NCBI GenBank assembly: GCA_024508675.1
Contig: JANINQ010000021.1
Span: forward strand, 558,001-622,000
Reading direction: 5' to 3'
Source of the DNA: Afipia sp.
GTDB taxonomy: Bacteria > Pseudomonadota > Alphaproteobacteria > Rhizobiales > Xanthobacteraceae
DNA: 64,000 nucleotides
Shown here: piece by piece, positions 52,137 to 61,371 of the stretch
Position numbering within the stretch: position 1 is the first letter of the stretch
Layout of the letters: every line of letters starts with the position of its first letter
Position numbers and translations under genes: made by a program
Notes under the pieces: model-generated
Told to the model about the DNA's origin: nothing
Databases searched by the model: none
What the model saw: only the letters and a program-made list of their open reading frames with translations

Positions 52137-53060
52137 TTACATACCGGGCCGCACGATGGATAAGACCCGCTTCACCAGAGATTTAAGGATTGTAACCGGC
52201 CGACCGACCAAAGCATATCGAAGCGGCTTGCTTTCGTGCCCGATACGGATCAGCCATGGATGAATCGGAGGAAGCGGCCCATCCGCCCGCCGTGCGGCCA
52301 TAAAAATGCTTCCTGACATTTTCTTGCAGCGAACAACCTGAAATCCCTCCAGCGCCAGCAGATAGCGCATGGAACTCGCGGTCGGGTAGAAACTATGAGA
52401 GTATCCAGGAAGGCCCGGATCATCAGATGACAGAAAGTCCGCCAGGACCACGCATAACAACCCGCCCTCTGAAAGACGATCACGCAGCGAAGCGAGAAAT
52501 CCGCGGACATCTGTAACAAAATAGATCGCGTGCGCCGTATGAATTATATCGAAGCGGCTTCCTAGATCGAGCGTCTCGGCCTGCCCAATCACCGAGCGAA
52601 TGCCGATAGCCTCGTGAAACCGTCGCGTGCTGGGATCAGCATCAACCCCTAGTGCATCCCAGCCTCGCTCAGCGAACAGCCTTACCGTTTCACCCAATCC
52701 ACATCCGATATCGAGAAATCGCCCAGGCGGCTTTTGATAGAGGGGTAAAAGGAAATCAAAGGAGCGCCTCGCCCCCTTTTCGCTGATAGTTTTTCTGTAA
52801 CGCCAGATTTCCTCCTCGCGAGCCGGATCAGCTTCGGAGAGATCACGATTCTTCTGCCATACTTTGGCGAGCACACTGAGGCTCGGCATGAAGGTTGGGT
52901 ATGCATTGCCGCACGTCCGGCATAACCACCAACGATAATTGACACCCGGACCAAAAGCGGAGATATCGGCTTCGATCTTGATGTCCTGATTGTGCTTGAA
53001 CGGCCATTTCAACGCTCCGGCACAAATCGGACAAACCGCTTCTTTCTTCACTTCCTTCAT
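52137..53060 (-). CDS. Zinc-ribbon class I methyltransferase
   Basis: A 307-residue protein. An N-terminal Cys4 zinc ribbon (VCPICAG at residue 9 and WLCRTCGNAYPTF near 45) precedes a SAM methyltransferase domain with FLDIGCGLGETVRLFAERGW near residue 117 and AHAIYFVTDVRGFLASLRDR. This layout is shared with sugar C-methyltransferases of the TylCIII-like group. The ATG at 53060 shares its A with the TGA of the GT2 gene upstream (TGATG). Substrate not readable. Confidence 0.9.
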   Translation of the reverse strand: MKEVKKEAVCPICAGALKWPFKHNQDIKIEADISAFGPGVNYRWWLCRTCGNAYPTFMPSLSVLAKVWQKNRDLSEADPAREEEIWRYRKTISEKGARRSFDFLLPLYQKPPGRFLDIGCGLGETVRLFAERGWDALGVDADPSTRRFHEAIGIRSVIGQAETLDLGSRFDIIHTAHAIYFVTDVRGFLASLRDRLSEGGLLCVVLADFLSSDDPGLPGYSHSFYPTASSMRYLLALEGFQVVRCKKMSGSIFMAARRADGPLPPIHPWLIRIGHESKPLRYALVGRPVTILKSLVKRVLSIVRPGM

Positions 53061-54010
53061 CACCGTCCAGATTCCATGACAGCCCGTACCCGATTGCGTA
53101 TCCGGGCAAGCTTGGTTACAGCGCTCGGCGGCATCAGGCACAAGAGCTGAAGGATACGCCAGCGCGATCGAGAGACTTCGGTGTCTGATGAAAGCGAAAG
53201 AAACATTCGCGCAGCTTCTCTCTGCCCTTTTGCCAGACAATCCGTGGCATTTGCGATCGCAATCCTATTATACAGTTCCTTGAATGCTCGCCGCCGCGCC
53301 GGACCCATTCCAGTTTCGGTGCCAAGCGTTGCAGCAATCCGGCGCATGGCGATATCGGGCTGCAGCACGGAAAGCGACGTCGTAAGGCTATTGTCAACAC
53401 GTCGATAGAACGAACCAACATAGTCGGACAGGGCGACGGGAAACCTAGATCCCATTCTGATCCATAAATCGATATCTTCGCCGCGATTCTCATCAGCCTC
53501 GAAGCCACCGAGGGACAAGCATCGGTCTCGATGAATCATCGCGGCTGACGTAAACACCCACGCGCAGCCAGCCGCAGCCTCGGCAATAAAATCCTCAATG
53601 CCGCGATACTGAACAGCAGTAGCCACGTCATCATCGGGTATCGCGCTCACCTCCTGAAACGAATTCGCCAGCAAACTTGCGTCAGGGAAAGCAACATGCA
53701 AACTCCACAGATGCTTTAGATGGTCCTGACGCCAGACATCGTCAGCATCGAGGAATGCCACGAATTCAGACGACGATTCGGCAAGACATCGGTTTCGCGC
53801 AACCGACACTCCCGCGTTCTCCTGCCTGATGAGCCTGAGATTTGGCAGATTCATTTCCCTGACAATCTGCGCACCGTCGTCAGTCGACCCGTCATCGACC
53901 ACGATAATCTCGTAATCGGTAAATGACTGCCGGGCGACGCTTGCCAAACTGTCAGCAACGTACTTCCGCTTGTTAAAAAGCGGCATGGCAATCGAAATTC
54001 GGGGAGCCAA
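53060..54010 (-). CDS. GT2-family glycosyltransferase
   Basis: GT-A fold inverting transferase, 316 residues. ISIAMPLFNKRKYVADSLAS at the start, VVDDGSTDDGAQIV near residue 37 and VAFLDADDVWRQDHLKHLW with the DXD site. Translation must start at a TTG at 54010, just 2 bp after the upstream stop; the next in-frame ATG would remove the first beta strand. Part of the minus-strand glycan operon. Donor unknown. Confidence 0.9.
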   Translation of the reverse strand: MAPRISIAMPLFNKRKYVADSLASVARQSFTDYEIIVVDDGSTDDGAQIVREMNLPNLRLIRQENAGVSVARNRCLAESSSEFVAFLDADDVWRQDHLKHLWSLHVAFPDASLLANSFQEVSAIPDDDVATAVQYRGIEDFIAEAAAGCAWVFTSAAMIHRDRCLSLGGFEADENRGEDIDLWIRMGSRFPVALSDYVGSFYRRVDNSLTTSLSVLQPDIAMRRIAATLGTETGMGPARRRAFKELYNRIAIANATDCLAKGQREAARMFLSLSSDTEVSRSRWRILQLLCLMPPSAVTKLARIRNRVRAVMESGR

Positions 54011-54012
54011 GA

Positions 54013-55476
54013 TTAACTCTTCGATCTCACCAACGAATCTGCCGGCATCGCCCTGGCTTCCTCGTCGAGTTTCCGAATGTGATCCAGAACAGCAGAAATC
54101 ATTCGCTTCATGTTCTGCGGCCGATGACCGAAATTTCCCGGCTCATCGGCTGGCCGAAAGACGCATTCATATCGAACACTATGGATTTCTGCGAGCGCGG
54201 ATGTCACCTGCTCGTCGCTTGGGGGAGCTGAGGCACTGGCTTTGATCCTGGCGGGAAGCTGATCGATCGAACAAACGCCCCCCAGATAATCCGCGACAAA
54301 ACACCCTCCGAGCACCAGCGCGGGACGCCCAAGAAGAAACGCTTCCAGAGTAGCGCTCCCGGTCACGGATATCGTCACCTGAGCCTGCTTGATGAGTTCA
54401 ATTGACGACATTGTCGCATGCGCGATGTGAACACCGGCTTTTCGACGCAGCGCTCGGTAGAAAGATGCCGGGCGGATGCCCAGCGAGGCTCTATGCTCTT
54501 TTACAACCAGCAACCAGTCACTTGGCATCGCGAAACGGATTGCATCAATCGCCCTCATCTGATCGACATAGTAAGGCGCTGGCGTATTGATCGAAGACTC
54601 CGGTGTTACCTGCAGCGGATAATAAATGAACCTGGATGGCAATTCCGCCAAGGTTTTTGAATCGTACTGCAAGCCGTTGAAAAAGCCCCGCACGGACCGG
54701 AAACCTCCAACGATCCGGGGAAATGCGTATTTCAGACTTAACAACAGCAGTTCGCGCTCAAACAGCCGCGGATTTTTCCACGTCCGCGAAACAAATCCCC
54801 ACGCACGCTTCGGCAATGACTTCTGGCCAATTGGAAGAACCTCTTCGTCTGCGGAGGCGAAAATATCCGGCACAAAAGCAGGACCTGGCTTGGACCTGAA
54901 CCTCCCAATCGTGCTTGCAGCCCAGTCCCGGCCCTCCGGTAACGCCTTCCGATAGGCTGGAATCTGCTCCTGATCGTCCCGGCTAAAATATACACCGCCC
55001 AGATGCCTGAGATCGGTCGGGATCAGCATCGGAATATTCAGTTCTTTCGCCAATCCAACCAGAACCTTTCCGTCGAAAGTTTCAATGTGAGCCATCAACA
55101 GATGCGTCGGTTTCAGGCGAAGCAGGAACTGCTTGTAAATTCGGTAAATCTGCGCAGCAAGCATCAGCTGCTTGTCAGCCCGACGATGCTTGAACACTTT
55201 CTTTTCGGCTTCGATATCCACGAAAATGCTGCCGCGATAATTCGCAAGCTCGGCCATATCGACCGGTGTCAAACTGTCACGCCTCTGCTCTTCTTCAAGG
55301 CAAAGAACGCGATCCTTGCTGAGAACCTCTGAGACGATGTCCAGATGATGCGACGTCGGCAAAAGCATCGCCCATTCAACATCGGGCGCCTCCACCTTCG
55401 CGAACTCGATCATCTGCCGATATGAAATTGCATATGTTCCGTAGCCATGGATTGCTATTCGCGGATGATCACTCAT
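54013..55476 (-). CDS. Capsule-biosynthesis-like GT-B protein
   Basis: A 487-residue protein weakly resembling capsule polysaccharide biosynthesis (Capsule_synth/KpsS) proteins. The C-terminal part has VVKEHRASLGIRPASFYRAL and ISVTGSATLEAFLLGRPALV, a GT-B donor-site pattern, while residues 1-150 are unfamiliar. No membrane helix. Such proteins transfer Kdo-like or other ulosonic acids, fitting a nonulosonate operon. It starts 20 bp after the pyruvyltransferase stop. Function uncertain. Confidence 0.72.
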   Translation of the reverse strand: MSDHPRIAIHGYGTYAISYRQMIEFAKVEAPDVEWAMLLPTSHHLDIVSEVLSKDRVLCLEEEQRRDSLTPVDMAELANYRGSIFVDIEAEKKVFKHRRADKQLMLAAQIYRIYKQFLLRLKPTHLLMAHIETFDGKVLVGLAKELNIPMLIPTDLRHLGGVYFSRDDQEQIPAYRKALPEGRDWAASTIGRFRSKPGPAFVPDIFASADEEVLPIGQKSLPKRAWGFVSRTWKNPRLFERELLLLSLKYAFPRIVGGFRSVRGFFNGLQYDSKTLAELPSRFIYYPLQVTPESSINTPAPYYVDQMRAIDAIRFAMPSDWLLVVKEHRASLGIRPASFYRALRRKAGVHIAHATMSSIELIKQAQVTISVTGSATLEAFLLGRPALVLGGCFVADYLGGVCSIDQLPARIKASASAPPSDEQVTSALAEIHSVRYECVFRPADEPGNFGHRPQNMKRMISAVLDHIRKLDEEARAMPADSLVRSKS

Positions 55477-55496
55477 ATCGCTGATCCTCCGATGAC

Positions 55497-56720
55497 TTAT
55501 GGCGAGACCGGAGAGCTGACCGCGAGATTGCCAGCCAGCAACGCAAAATTCTTCTCAGCTCTCTCCTTGCAACCAGTTAGCGTCGTTTGATCGAAACGCG
55601 TTTCGAGGGCCCGATCGATTGCGCCAATGATTCGCTCAGCCGATAGCTCATTCAACTGAACGATGGGCATTTCGAATAAATGGCAAATTGCATCGATCTT
55701 GTTGTCAGCCGAAATGCCGACGAAAGGCTTCCCGAAAATGGCGGACAGAACATGTCCGTGAAAGCGCATCCCGCAATGAACGCTGATCTCTGAAAACACA
55801 TCGGAAAGATCACTCATGTTGGCGGCATTCAACACCACATGCTTGATCTGCCCAGGGCGTCCGGCCGTCAAGCCGTCGGCCAGCCGCAGAAGATGATCCG
55901 CGTCAAGGCCAATATTGGTGCCGCCCGGCTGGTGATGAAACGTCATAAGCACGACGCCCCAGCCCCGGAGAAGAATAGCCTCAATGACATTGCGCAGGAT
56001 GCTGGAAGTGCTGTCATCCACGCACGAATGCCGGAGCGCTGGCGGATATATGGAGATGCCAACTGTCGGCATCTTCAGCGAAGACGTTGCTTTTCCCGCT
56101 GCACGAATCTGCTTCTTCATCGTAAAAACGAGATCTGAGGTCAGAACAACTCGGCTATCTGCATGCGCCTTTGCACATTCCGTCAACGCCTCATCGTCGC
56201 GAACGGCGAACACATCCGATAGCCCGACAATGCGCTTCAGCAAGAATTTTCCAGCGCGCGAGCGGATGGATGCCACGCCAACTCCTAGCGCAGCTATTCT
56301 CATCCCCATTGTTCGGGCGAGTAGACAGACCAGAAACGTCATTGCAATTGGGAGGCTCGACGTTCTTTCGTGAAAGACAGTTCCTCCGCCGAAAATAAGC
56401 CAGTCGCATCTGCGAAAGTACCGGCGATAAGCCGCCAGCGTCGAAACAAGACGACGAAGTTTTGTTTTCGTCTGATCCGCAGCGATCCGATCGACGCCCG
56501 TCAGTTCGACCGGAACCGGCAGGCCTGTCAGTCCTGCAATATCCCCCTCATTGCGGACAATGAAGGATCGGACGGGAGTGATGCGGCTAATCCCTTCGAT
56601 CGTTGCCTGCAGCAGCAGGTCATCACCGAGATTACCCTGTCCATAATATCCCGAGAGGAAGAACGTCCGGCCTCTTTGCGCAGATTTGGCAGAAGACGAC
56701 CGGCTGTTATCACCAGGCAC
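55497..56720 (-). CDS. Polysaccharide pyruvyl transferase family protein
   Basis: A 407-residue member of the PS_pyruv_trans family (CsaB/WcaK-like). N-terminal FLSGYYGQGNLGDDLLLQAT near residue 22 and C-terminal GMRFHGHVLSAIFGKPFVG with a catalytic-region His are diagnostic. It would place a ketal pyruvate on a sugar using phosphoenolpyruvate, adding a negative charge. No ATG is available: a GTG at 56720 overlaps the SDR gene end by 11 bp. Confidence 0.88.
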   Translation of the reverse strand: MPGDNSRSSSAKSAQRGRTFFLSGYYGQGNLGDDLLLQATIEGISRITPVRSFIVRNEGDIAGLTGLPVPVELTGVDRIAADQTKTKLRRLVSTLAAYRRYFRRCDWLIFGGGTVFHERTSSLPIAMTFLVCLLARTMGMRIAALGVGVASIRSRAGKFLLKRIVGLSDVFAVRDDEALTECAKAHADSRVVLTSDLVFTMKKQIRAAGKATSSLKMPTVGISIYPPALRHSCVDDSTSSILRNVIEAILLRGWGVVLMTFHHQPGGTNIGLDADHLLRLADGLTAGRPGQIKHVVLNAANMSDLSDVFSEISVHCGMRFHGHVLSAIFGKPFVGISADNKIDAICHLFEMPIVQLNELSAERIIGAIDRALETRFDQTTLTGCKERAEKNFALLAGNLAVSSPVSP

Positions 56721-57531
56721 TCAACCCACCATCAACAACGATGTTCTGTCCGGTGATATAGCTCGATGCATCCGAAGCGAGGAACAGCAATGCAGAGACC
56801 ATTTCATCGCTCTCCGCCATGCGCCCCATGGGAATACGCGCACTGTATCTCGTTCTGAATTCGTCATTCTGCCCGCTGAAAACGCCACCCGGCGTAATCG
56901 CATTGACGCGGATATTATGTTCAGCCCAGTAGGTGGAAAGGTAACGTGTCAGTCCAAGCAATCCAGCTTTAGAAGCAGCATAGACAGCAGGCGTATTGAT
57001 CTCTCGTCCCAGATAGTGCGAGCCTTCATAAATCCGTTTATCCGCGCCAAGAATGCCGTAGATCGATGAGGTATTAATGATGCTGCCGCCACGTCCCTGC
57101 GCGATCATCTGACGGCCGACGGCCTGCGATACCAGGAACGCGCCGTCGAGATTGACGGACATCACCTCGCGCCAATTTTCGAGAGAAACTTCCTCAAACG
57201 GAGCGAAGAAGGCCGCCAGATCAGACGATTTGGTCGCCGCGTTGTTGTGAAGAATATCCACGCCGCCGAGAGCGGTCACGACCTTGCTCAACATCGCATT
57301 CACGGACTCGCGCTCAGCGATGTCGCAACTGACGCCGATAGCTTCGACACTATAATCAGACACGAGCCGCGCGGCCAGCGTGCCGGCACTTGTCTCGTCG
57401 ACATCGACAACAGCGACCTTGGCTCCGAACTCAGCCAAGCCTGCGCAGAATTTCTGGCCAAGAATTCCGGCCCCGCCTGTGACGACGGCGACCTTGCCCG
57501 CAAGACTCAATTTGTCGCGAAACGATGTCAT
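56710..57531 (-). CDS. SDR oxidoreductase, PtmA-like
   Basis: Short-chain dehydrogenase of 273 residues. Cofactor site AVVTGGAGILGQKFCAGLAE near residue 15, NNAA motif DILHNNAATKSSDLAAFFAP, and catalytic YAASKAGLLGLTRYLSTYWA. In Campylobacter, PtmA (SDR) and PtmE act before the GDP-GlcNAc steps of legionaminic acid formation, and here both genes are adjacent. The ATG at 57531 is used; a GTG at 57540 abuts the upstream stop. Confidence 0.9.
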   Translation of the reverse strand: MTSFRDKLSLAGKVAVVTGGAGILGQKFCAGLAEFGAKVAVVDVDETSAGTLAARLVSDYSVEAIGVSCDIAERESVNAMLSKVVTALGGVDILHNNAATKSSDLAAFFAPFEEVSLENWREVMSVNLDGAFLVSQAVGRQMIAQGRGGSIINTSSIYGILGADKRIYEGSHYLGREINTPAVYAASKAGLLGLTRYLSTYWAEHNIRVNAITPGGVFSGQNDEFRTRYSARIPMGRMAESDEMVSALLFLASDASSYITGQNIVVDGGLSAW

Positions 57532-57540
57532 CGGCGTCAC

Positions 57541-58578
57541 TCAGATGAAATCCCGATTGGCTCGTTCATAGTCCGAGAACCGGCCGATATCGAGCCAGTA
57601 TTCATGGATGGGGAAAGTGCATACGCCGCGCTTCCCGTCGATAAGATTCTGCAGAAGAGTTGGCATATCAATCGCCTCTCCTCGCGGCATACCCCTGATC
57701 ACGTCAGATTCGACAACATAGATGCCCGCGCTCACGAAGCACTTCTGAACCGGCTTTTCGACGATCTCCCGCACATCATAGCCCTCAAACTTAACGACTC
57801 CGAACGGAACCTGATAAGCGAATTCGCGGCTGCAAATCGTGGCGGCGACGCCATGTTCCTTGTGAAACTTGAGAAGATCGAGATAGTTGACCCGCGACAG
57901 CAAATCGCCGTTCATGACGATCACCGGCAGATCGCCGACATCGTCCATCAAACTCAGACTGCCTGCGGTGCCGAGGGGCTTTTCCTCGTCGATATAACGT
58001 ATCGTAATGCCCCAGTTTTCGCCTGAACCGAAATGATCCTTGATCACTTCCGGCATGTAGTGGACCGACACGTAGAACTTGTGAAAACCTAGGGCGACAA
58101 AGCTCTCGATGATCGATTGCAGGATCGGCTTGCCGCCAACATCGAGCATCGGCTTTGGACAATTGTCCGTCAGCGGGCGCAAGCGGGTTCCGAATCCGCC
58201 CGCGAGCAGCAACACCCAATTTTCATGGCGCTGCTCCGACGCCACCGCATCGAGCATCTCAATGCCGATGACCCGGCGGGCATCGTCAACAACAGGAATT
58301 TGCATGATGCGGTGCTGGTTCATCAGCGCAACGGCCTTCTTCCGATCCAGAGGAAGCGTCAGCGTGCGCGGCTGGGCGTTCATCGCGCCTGCAATGCTCT
58401 CTGTCAGGGCCTTGTGGCCAATAATCGCGCGACGAATGTCGCCGTCCGTCACTGTCCCAAGTAATTTTCCATCGGCATCTACCACCAGTGCGATACGTGC
58501 ACCTCCTTGGTCGATCGTCTGGATGGCCGCCTCGATTGACGCATCTGGCCCAATCAGCAATTTCTTCCAGTCCATCAT
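57541..58578 (-). CDS. CBS-domain sugar nucleotidyltransferase, PtmE-like
   Basis: A 345-residue protein with two CBS domains at residues 10-115 (IALVVDADGKLLGTVTDGDI, then MQIPVVDDARRVIGIEMLDA) joined to a nucleotidyltransferase domain (LLLAGGFGTRLRPLTDNCPK near residue 122, FVSAGIYVVESDVIRGMPRG). Campylobacter PtmE of the same layout activates glucosamine-1-phosphate with GTP for legionaminic acid. ATG at 58578 follows AAGG; a TTG at 58590 is less likely. It abuts the LegG gene. Confidence 0.92.
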   Translation of the reverse strand: MMDWKKLLIGPDASIEAAIQTIDQGGARIALVVDADGKLLGTVTDGDIRRAIIGHKALTESIAGAMNAQPRTLTLPLDRKKAVALMNQHRIMQIPVVDDARRVIGIEMLDAVASEQRHENWVLLLAGGFGTRLRPLTDNCPKPMLDVGGKPILQSIIESFVALGFHKFYVSVHYMPEVIKDHFGSGENWGITIRYIDEEKPLGTAGSLSLMDDVGDLPVIVMNGDLLSRVNYLDLLKFHKEHGVAATICSREFAYQVPFGVVKFEGYDVREIVEKPVQKCFVSAGIYVVESDVIRGMPRGEAIDMPTLLQNLIDGKRGVCTFPIHEYWLDIGRFSDYERANRDFI

Positions 58579-58586
58579 CGCTGCCT

Positions 58587-59753
58587 TCAAGCCTCCAGAA
58601 TGTCGTAAAATGACTTGGCGCGCAGCTTGCCAAGATTTGCCGCTTTAAGGACGCTCAGTATCTTGGACGTCGCGCCTCCATCTCCATAAGGATTGGACGC
58701 CGACGCTAAAGCGTTCTGGAACTCCACGCTGAACAGGCGCGACAGAGCTTCACGAATGGATGCTCTATCGGACGCGCAATCAATCACACTGGCGCTGCGC
58801 AGCCGTCCCTTTTGCCGGGGCCCGATGTTGATGGTTCCGATGTGAAAGCTGGGAGCCTCCAGCAGTCCGCTCGACGAATTTCCGATCAGGCCTTTCACAA
58901 ACTGCAGACATGAAAAGTAGAGCTGGGAACCGAGCGAGGGACAGCAAATACTCCGGTCCGGATAACGTTCAACAAACGCCTTGATCTTCTCGTTAATGTC
59001 CCGCCCTCCTGCATCGGCGTTTGCCAGCGTGAACACAATCCTGAGATCGGATGCTTCTTCGAGGGCGGCCAGCATCTCAACACATTCAAGTCCGGAATCC
59101 TCAGCACCTGCCGTAGCCGGATGAATGGTGGCGAGCAACGTCCGGCTATCGATGGAAAACCCGAGCCTGCGCTCCACATCCTCGCGGCTGAGCAGCGGCA
59201 GACGGGTCATCGCATCGACACCAAGTCCGCCGACCAGGAAGACACGATCCGGGTTCTCGCCCATCTGAACGACACGAGCCTGATAAGGTTCGGCTGCTAC
59301 GAAGTGGAGTGAAGCCAGCTTTGTGATCGCATGACGGAAACTGTCATCGCTCGAGCCCTCCGTCACCTCTCCGCCATGCAAATGGGCCACCGGAATTCCC
59401 ATAACGGTCGAACTGAACGCAGCCGCCAAGGCTTCGTAGCGATCGCCGAGCACGACAACAACGTCCGGCCCCAACTCGCTCAACGCATCCGCAAAGCCGA
59501 TCATCCCTCTGCCCGCCGCCTTCGCCACATCGGCAGGTGTATCTGACGCGTCAAGAATATCGATCCTCCGGGCTATGGGAATTCCCGCCGCCTCGATTTC
59601 CTGGACGCTCATTCCGAAGTCCGCAGAGAGATGCGAACCAGTCACAATAAGCTGCAACTCAAGCTGCTCGTCTTCCATTACCGCCCGGATCAACGGCTGA
59701 AGCAAACCAAAATCGGAGCGAGCTCCGGTAAAAATGCAAATCCGGCGCGTCAC
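58587..59753 (-). CDS. Hydrolysing UDP/GDP-GlcNAc 2-epimerase, LegG/NeuC-like
   Basis: A 388-residue enzyme of the epimerase-2 family. ICIFTGARSDFGLLQPLIRA near residue 5, VVLGDRYEALAAAFSSTVMG, HLHGGEVTEGSSDDSFRHAI and VGGLGVDAMTRLPLLSRED are typical of NeuC/LegG, which release 2,4-diacetamido-2,4,6-trideoxymannose. A GTG start overlaps the LegI stop by four bases (GTGA), so the pair is translationally coupled. Confidence 0.94.
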   Translation of the reverse strand: MTRRICIFTGARSDFGLLQPLIRAVMEDEQLELQLIVTGSHLSADFGMSVQEIEAAGIPIARRIDILDASDTPADVAKAAGRGMIGFADALSELGPDVVVVLGDRYEALAAAFSSTVMGIPVAHLHGGEVTEGSSDDSFRHAITKLASLHFVAAEPYQARVVQMGENPDRVFLVGGLGVDAMTRLPLLSREDVERRLGFSIDSRTLLATIHPATAGAEDSGLECVEMLAALEEASDLRIVFTLANADAGGRDINEKIKAFVERYPDRSICCPSLGSQLYFSCLQFVKGLIGNSSSGLLEAPSFHIGTINIGPRQKGRLRSASVIDCASDRASIREALSRLFSVEFQNALASASNPYGDGGATSKILSVLKAANLGKLRAKSFYDILEA

Positions 59754-60754
59754 AATTCAACAGGCTCGTCTTCAGCAAAGTCGCGACGCGCGACGCGACC
59801 GACAACATGATCCCACAGCATTGGTGACAGGCCTCTCTCTGCACGCTTGGCAGCGAGATTATTGGGTCCGAAGACTTCCCCCGCCTTGATCGGCCGGGCC
59901 GCGACAAGCGATCGGCGCGCCACGGCGCGATTTGGCATTTCGCTCGCGGTCGGAGCCTTGCGGGAGCTTCCCATGGCGAGTTCGATATGACGGATGGATT
60001 GAACAAGCGCGGCCAGCTCATCAGGCTCAAGGCTCGCCTTGTGATCCGGACCTGGCAAATTGCGATCCAGCGTGAAGTGCTTCTCGATCACGGTCGCACC
60101 CAATGCGACCGCGGCGCAGGCGATCTCAATTCCGATCGTATGATCGGAATATCCGACCGGAAGATCAAAGGCGCGACGCAGGGTATCGATGACGCGCAGG
60201 TTCACGTCATGCCACGGCGTGGGATAGTCGGTGTTACAATGCAGCAGCGTGATGTCCTGCCTTCTGGCACCTGCCCGCTCCAGAGCATCGACCGATGCTT
60301 CGATTTCTCCGAGCGTTGCCATTCCCGTGGACAGGATAACCGGCAGCTTGAGGGCACCGATATGCCTCAACAGCGGCAAATTTGTCAGATCACCAGACGA
60401 AACCTTGATCAGCGGCACGCCTAGCGAAGCAAGGAAATCGGCACTCTCCGCGTCAAATGGCGTAGAAAGGAACATGATATTCCGTGCGACGCAGTATTGA
60501 GCCAATTCGCGAAATACATCGTGATCCAGACTGAGCGCCGCCAGCATGTCGTGCTGGCTTTGCCCCCCTCCCGTTTGAACCTTCTGATACTCGGCCTTCT
60601 GCGCATTTCGGGTCACAAGCAGGTCAGGACGGAAGGTCTGGAATTTAACGGCGTCCGCTCCCGCTTGCGCTGCGGCATCAATCAAGGCGCGGGCGCGCGC
60701 CGCATCACCGTTATGATTGACGCCCGCCTCTGCAATGATGAATACCGGTGTCAT
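59750..60754 (-). CDS. Nonulosonic acid synthase, LegI/NeuB-like
   Basis: PEP-condensing sialic-acid-type synthase of 334 residues, forming legionaminic or related acids. NeuB-barrel IAEAGVNHNGDAARARALID near residue 6, QTFRPDLLVTRNAQKAEYQ near residue 45 and LLHCNTDYPTPWHDVNLRVI, plus the C-terminal SAF domain from about residue 280 (RRSLVAARPIKAGEVFGPNN). Start at 60754 overlaps the upstream acetyltransferase stop by 4 bp (ATGA). The distinction among legionaminic, pseudaminic and sialic acids comes from the neighbours. Confidence 0.94.
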   Translation of the reverse strand: MTPVFIIAEAGVNHNGDAARARALIDAAAQAGADAVKFQTFRPDLLVTRNAQKAEYQKVQTGGGQSQHDMLAALSLDHDVFRELAQYCVARNIMFLSTPFDAESADFLASLGVPLIKVSSGDLTNLPLLRHIGALKLPVILSTGMATLGEIEASVDALERAGARRQDITLLHCNTDYPTPWHDVNLRVIDTLRRAFDLPVGYSDHTIGIEIACAAVALGATVIEKHFTLDRNLPGPDHKASLEPDELAALVQSIRHIELAMGSSRKAPTASEMPNRAVARRSLVAARPIKAGEVFGPNNLAAKRAERGLSPMLWDHVVGRVARRDFAEDEPVEL

Positions 60755-61371
60755 GCCGACCGCTTCATGAAGGTTTCCGCCGGACAGTCCGACATGACGA
60801 CACATCCGGCCCCGATGATCGAGTTGGATCCGATGGACACGCCATGGGATATGATCGCCCCCGCACCGACAAATGAACCAGCGCCGATGCGAACACCGCC
60901 GCCGATGACAGCACCTATGGCGATATGACAATGATCGCCAATCTCGACATCGTGCTCAACAATAGCGCCGGTATTGATGATGCAATTGACGCCGACGCGT
61001 GCGCCCGCGTTGACGAGAGCCTGATGCATGACGATACTGCCGTTCCCAATCGACGCATGTCGCGAGACGCGCGCTGTGCTGGCGGATACGCTCAATGGGA
61101 CAACACCGCAGGAGGTCAGTTTTTCATAGAGAGAAACACGTATCTTCGGGCGACCTATCTGGCCGACAGTAATCAATGCGCCGCTGCTGTCCTTCGCAAG
61201 CTTTAGCAATTCGCAATCGCTGCCCAGCACGGGATAGCCCAGCACGTCGCCACCGACCATCGTTGGATCACGGTCGATCAGACCGAAAACGCGCAAGCCC
61301 GCGCTTTCAATCACATCAATGCACGACCGCGCATGCCCTCCCGCACCGATCAGCAAGACGCCTTTGCTCAC
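60751..61371 (-). CDS. NeuD/PglD-family acetyltransferase, candidate LegH
   Basis: A 206-residue left-handed-beta-helix acetyltransferase: Rossmann-like N-terminal domain starting VLLIGAGGHARSCIDVIESA, then hexapeptide repeats (VGVNCIINTGAIVEHDVEIG, IGAGSFVGAGAIISHGVSIG). Acyl-CoA binding is expected. It probably acetylates the 4-amino group made by LegC. A GTG at 61371 is chosen because it overlaps the LegC stop by four bases (GTGA), like its neighbours; an upstream frame is shadow sequence. Confidence 0.92.
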   Translation of the reverse strand: MSKGVLLIGAGGHARSCIDVIESAGLRVFGLIDRDPTMVGGDVLGYPVLGSDCELLKLAKDSSGALITVGQIGRPKIRVSLYEKLTSCGVVPLSVSASTARVSRHASIGNGSIVMHQALVNAGARVGVNCIINTGAIVEHDVEIGDHCHIAIGAVIGGGVRIGAGSFVGAGAIISHGVSIGSNSIIGAGCVVMSDCPAETFMKRSA

